Assembly (NCBI GenBank): GCA_020435025.1
Contig: JAGRAG010000065.1
Coordinates: forward strand, 1-6,544
DNA length: 6,544 bases
Origin: Bdellovibrionales bacterium
GTDB lineage: Bacteria > Bdellovibrionota > Bdellovibrionia > Bdellovibrionales > UBA1609
Reading direction: 5' to 3'
Shown here: one piece after another, positions 6,486 through 6,544 of the stretch
Numbering within the stretch: position 1 is the first letter of the stretch
Layout of the letters: every line of letters starts with the position of its first letter
Notes under the pieces: model-generated
Database searches by the model: none
Told to the model about the DNA's origin: nothing
Seen by the model: only the letters and a program-made list of their open reading frames with translations
Translations under genes and position numbers: made by a program

Positions 6486-6544
6486 TTTCTGAATTTCCTT
6501 ATTTTCAACGGCACTCTTTTATTTCAAGTAAAATCTGAATGTCT

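Noticed and set aside
6486..6544. Possible terminator or next promoter in the 59-base tail
   Set aside because: No stable hairpin with a T-run is visible. A TAAAAT at 6528-6533 could be a -10 box, but no good -35 accompanies it, and the ATG at 6539 has no ribosome binding site. A TCTGAAT direct repeat (6488-6494, 6534-6540) is too short to interpret.
6505..6544. Possible 3' end of a convergent minus-strand gene
   Set aside because: All three minus frames reach a stop within a few codons of the window edge, so too little sequence remains to judge.

Overview
The window holds a dense, single-direction block of bacterial catabolic-type genes. Six complete genes and the tail of a seventh all lie on the + strand. 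Consecutive genes overlap by 4, 4, 4, 4 and 11 bases, except for one 8-base gap, so they read as one translationally coupled operon that starts before the window and ends near base 6485. The base composition is moderate, and two genes use TTG starts, each behind a strong Shine-Dalgarno sequence. This fits a Gram-negative bacterium. A Bdellovibrionota or deltaproteobacteria-like source is only a stylistic guess, because nothing in the window fixes the taxonomy.

Layout: (1) bases 1-141, the C-terminal end of an unrecognised protein; (2) 138-827, a Nudix hydrolase with a complete Nudix box and an unassigned N-terminal region of about 95 residues; (3) 824-2224, a metal-dependent cyclic amidohydrolase of the dihydropyrimidinase/hydantoinase group; (4) 2221-3036, a SLOG-fold (TIGR00725/LOG-like) nucleotide-binding protein with an extra N-terminal region of about 108 residues; (5) 3033-4196, a bicupin ring-cleavage dioxygenase of the gentisate 1,2-dioxygenase family; (6) 4205-4819, a cysteine hydrolase of the isochorismatase/N-carbamoylsarcosine amidohydrolase superfamily; (7) 4809-6485, a thiamin-diphosphate enzyme of the acetolactate synthase/benzoylformate decarboxylase family. 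The last 59 bases are non-coding as far as can be seen and show no convincing terminator.

Taken together, the set looks like a degradation pathway for a nitrogen-containing ring compound. A hydantoinase-type enzyme could open a cyclic amide or ureide, a bicupin could cleave a hydroxylated ring with O2, a cysteine hydrolase could release ammonia or carbamate from an amide, and a ThDP lyase/decarboxylase could process a 2-keto acid product. The Nudix and LOG-like proteins are unexpected in such a set. Both families act on nucleotides or nucleotide-like ligands, which raises the possibility that the substrate is a modified nucleobase, nucleotide or pyridine nucleotide. The family assignments come from motifs visible in the sequence. 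The pathway and substrate are inference. I recognise no described operon with exactly this gene set, and no regulator or transporter lies within the window.
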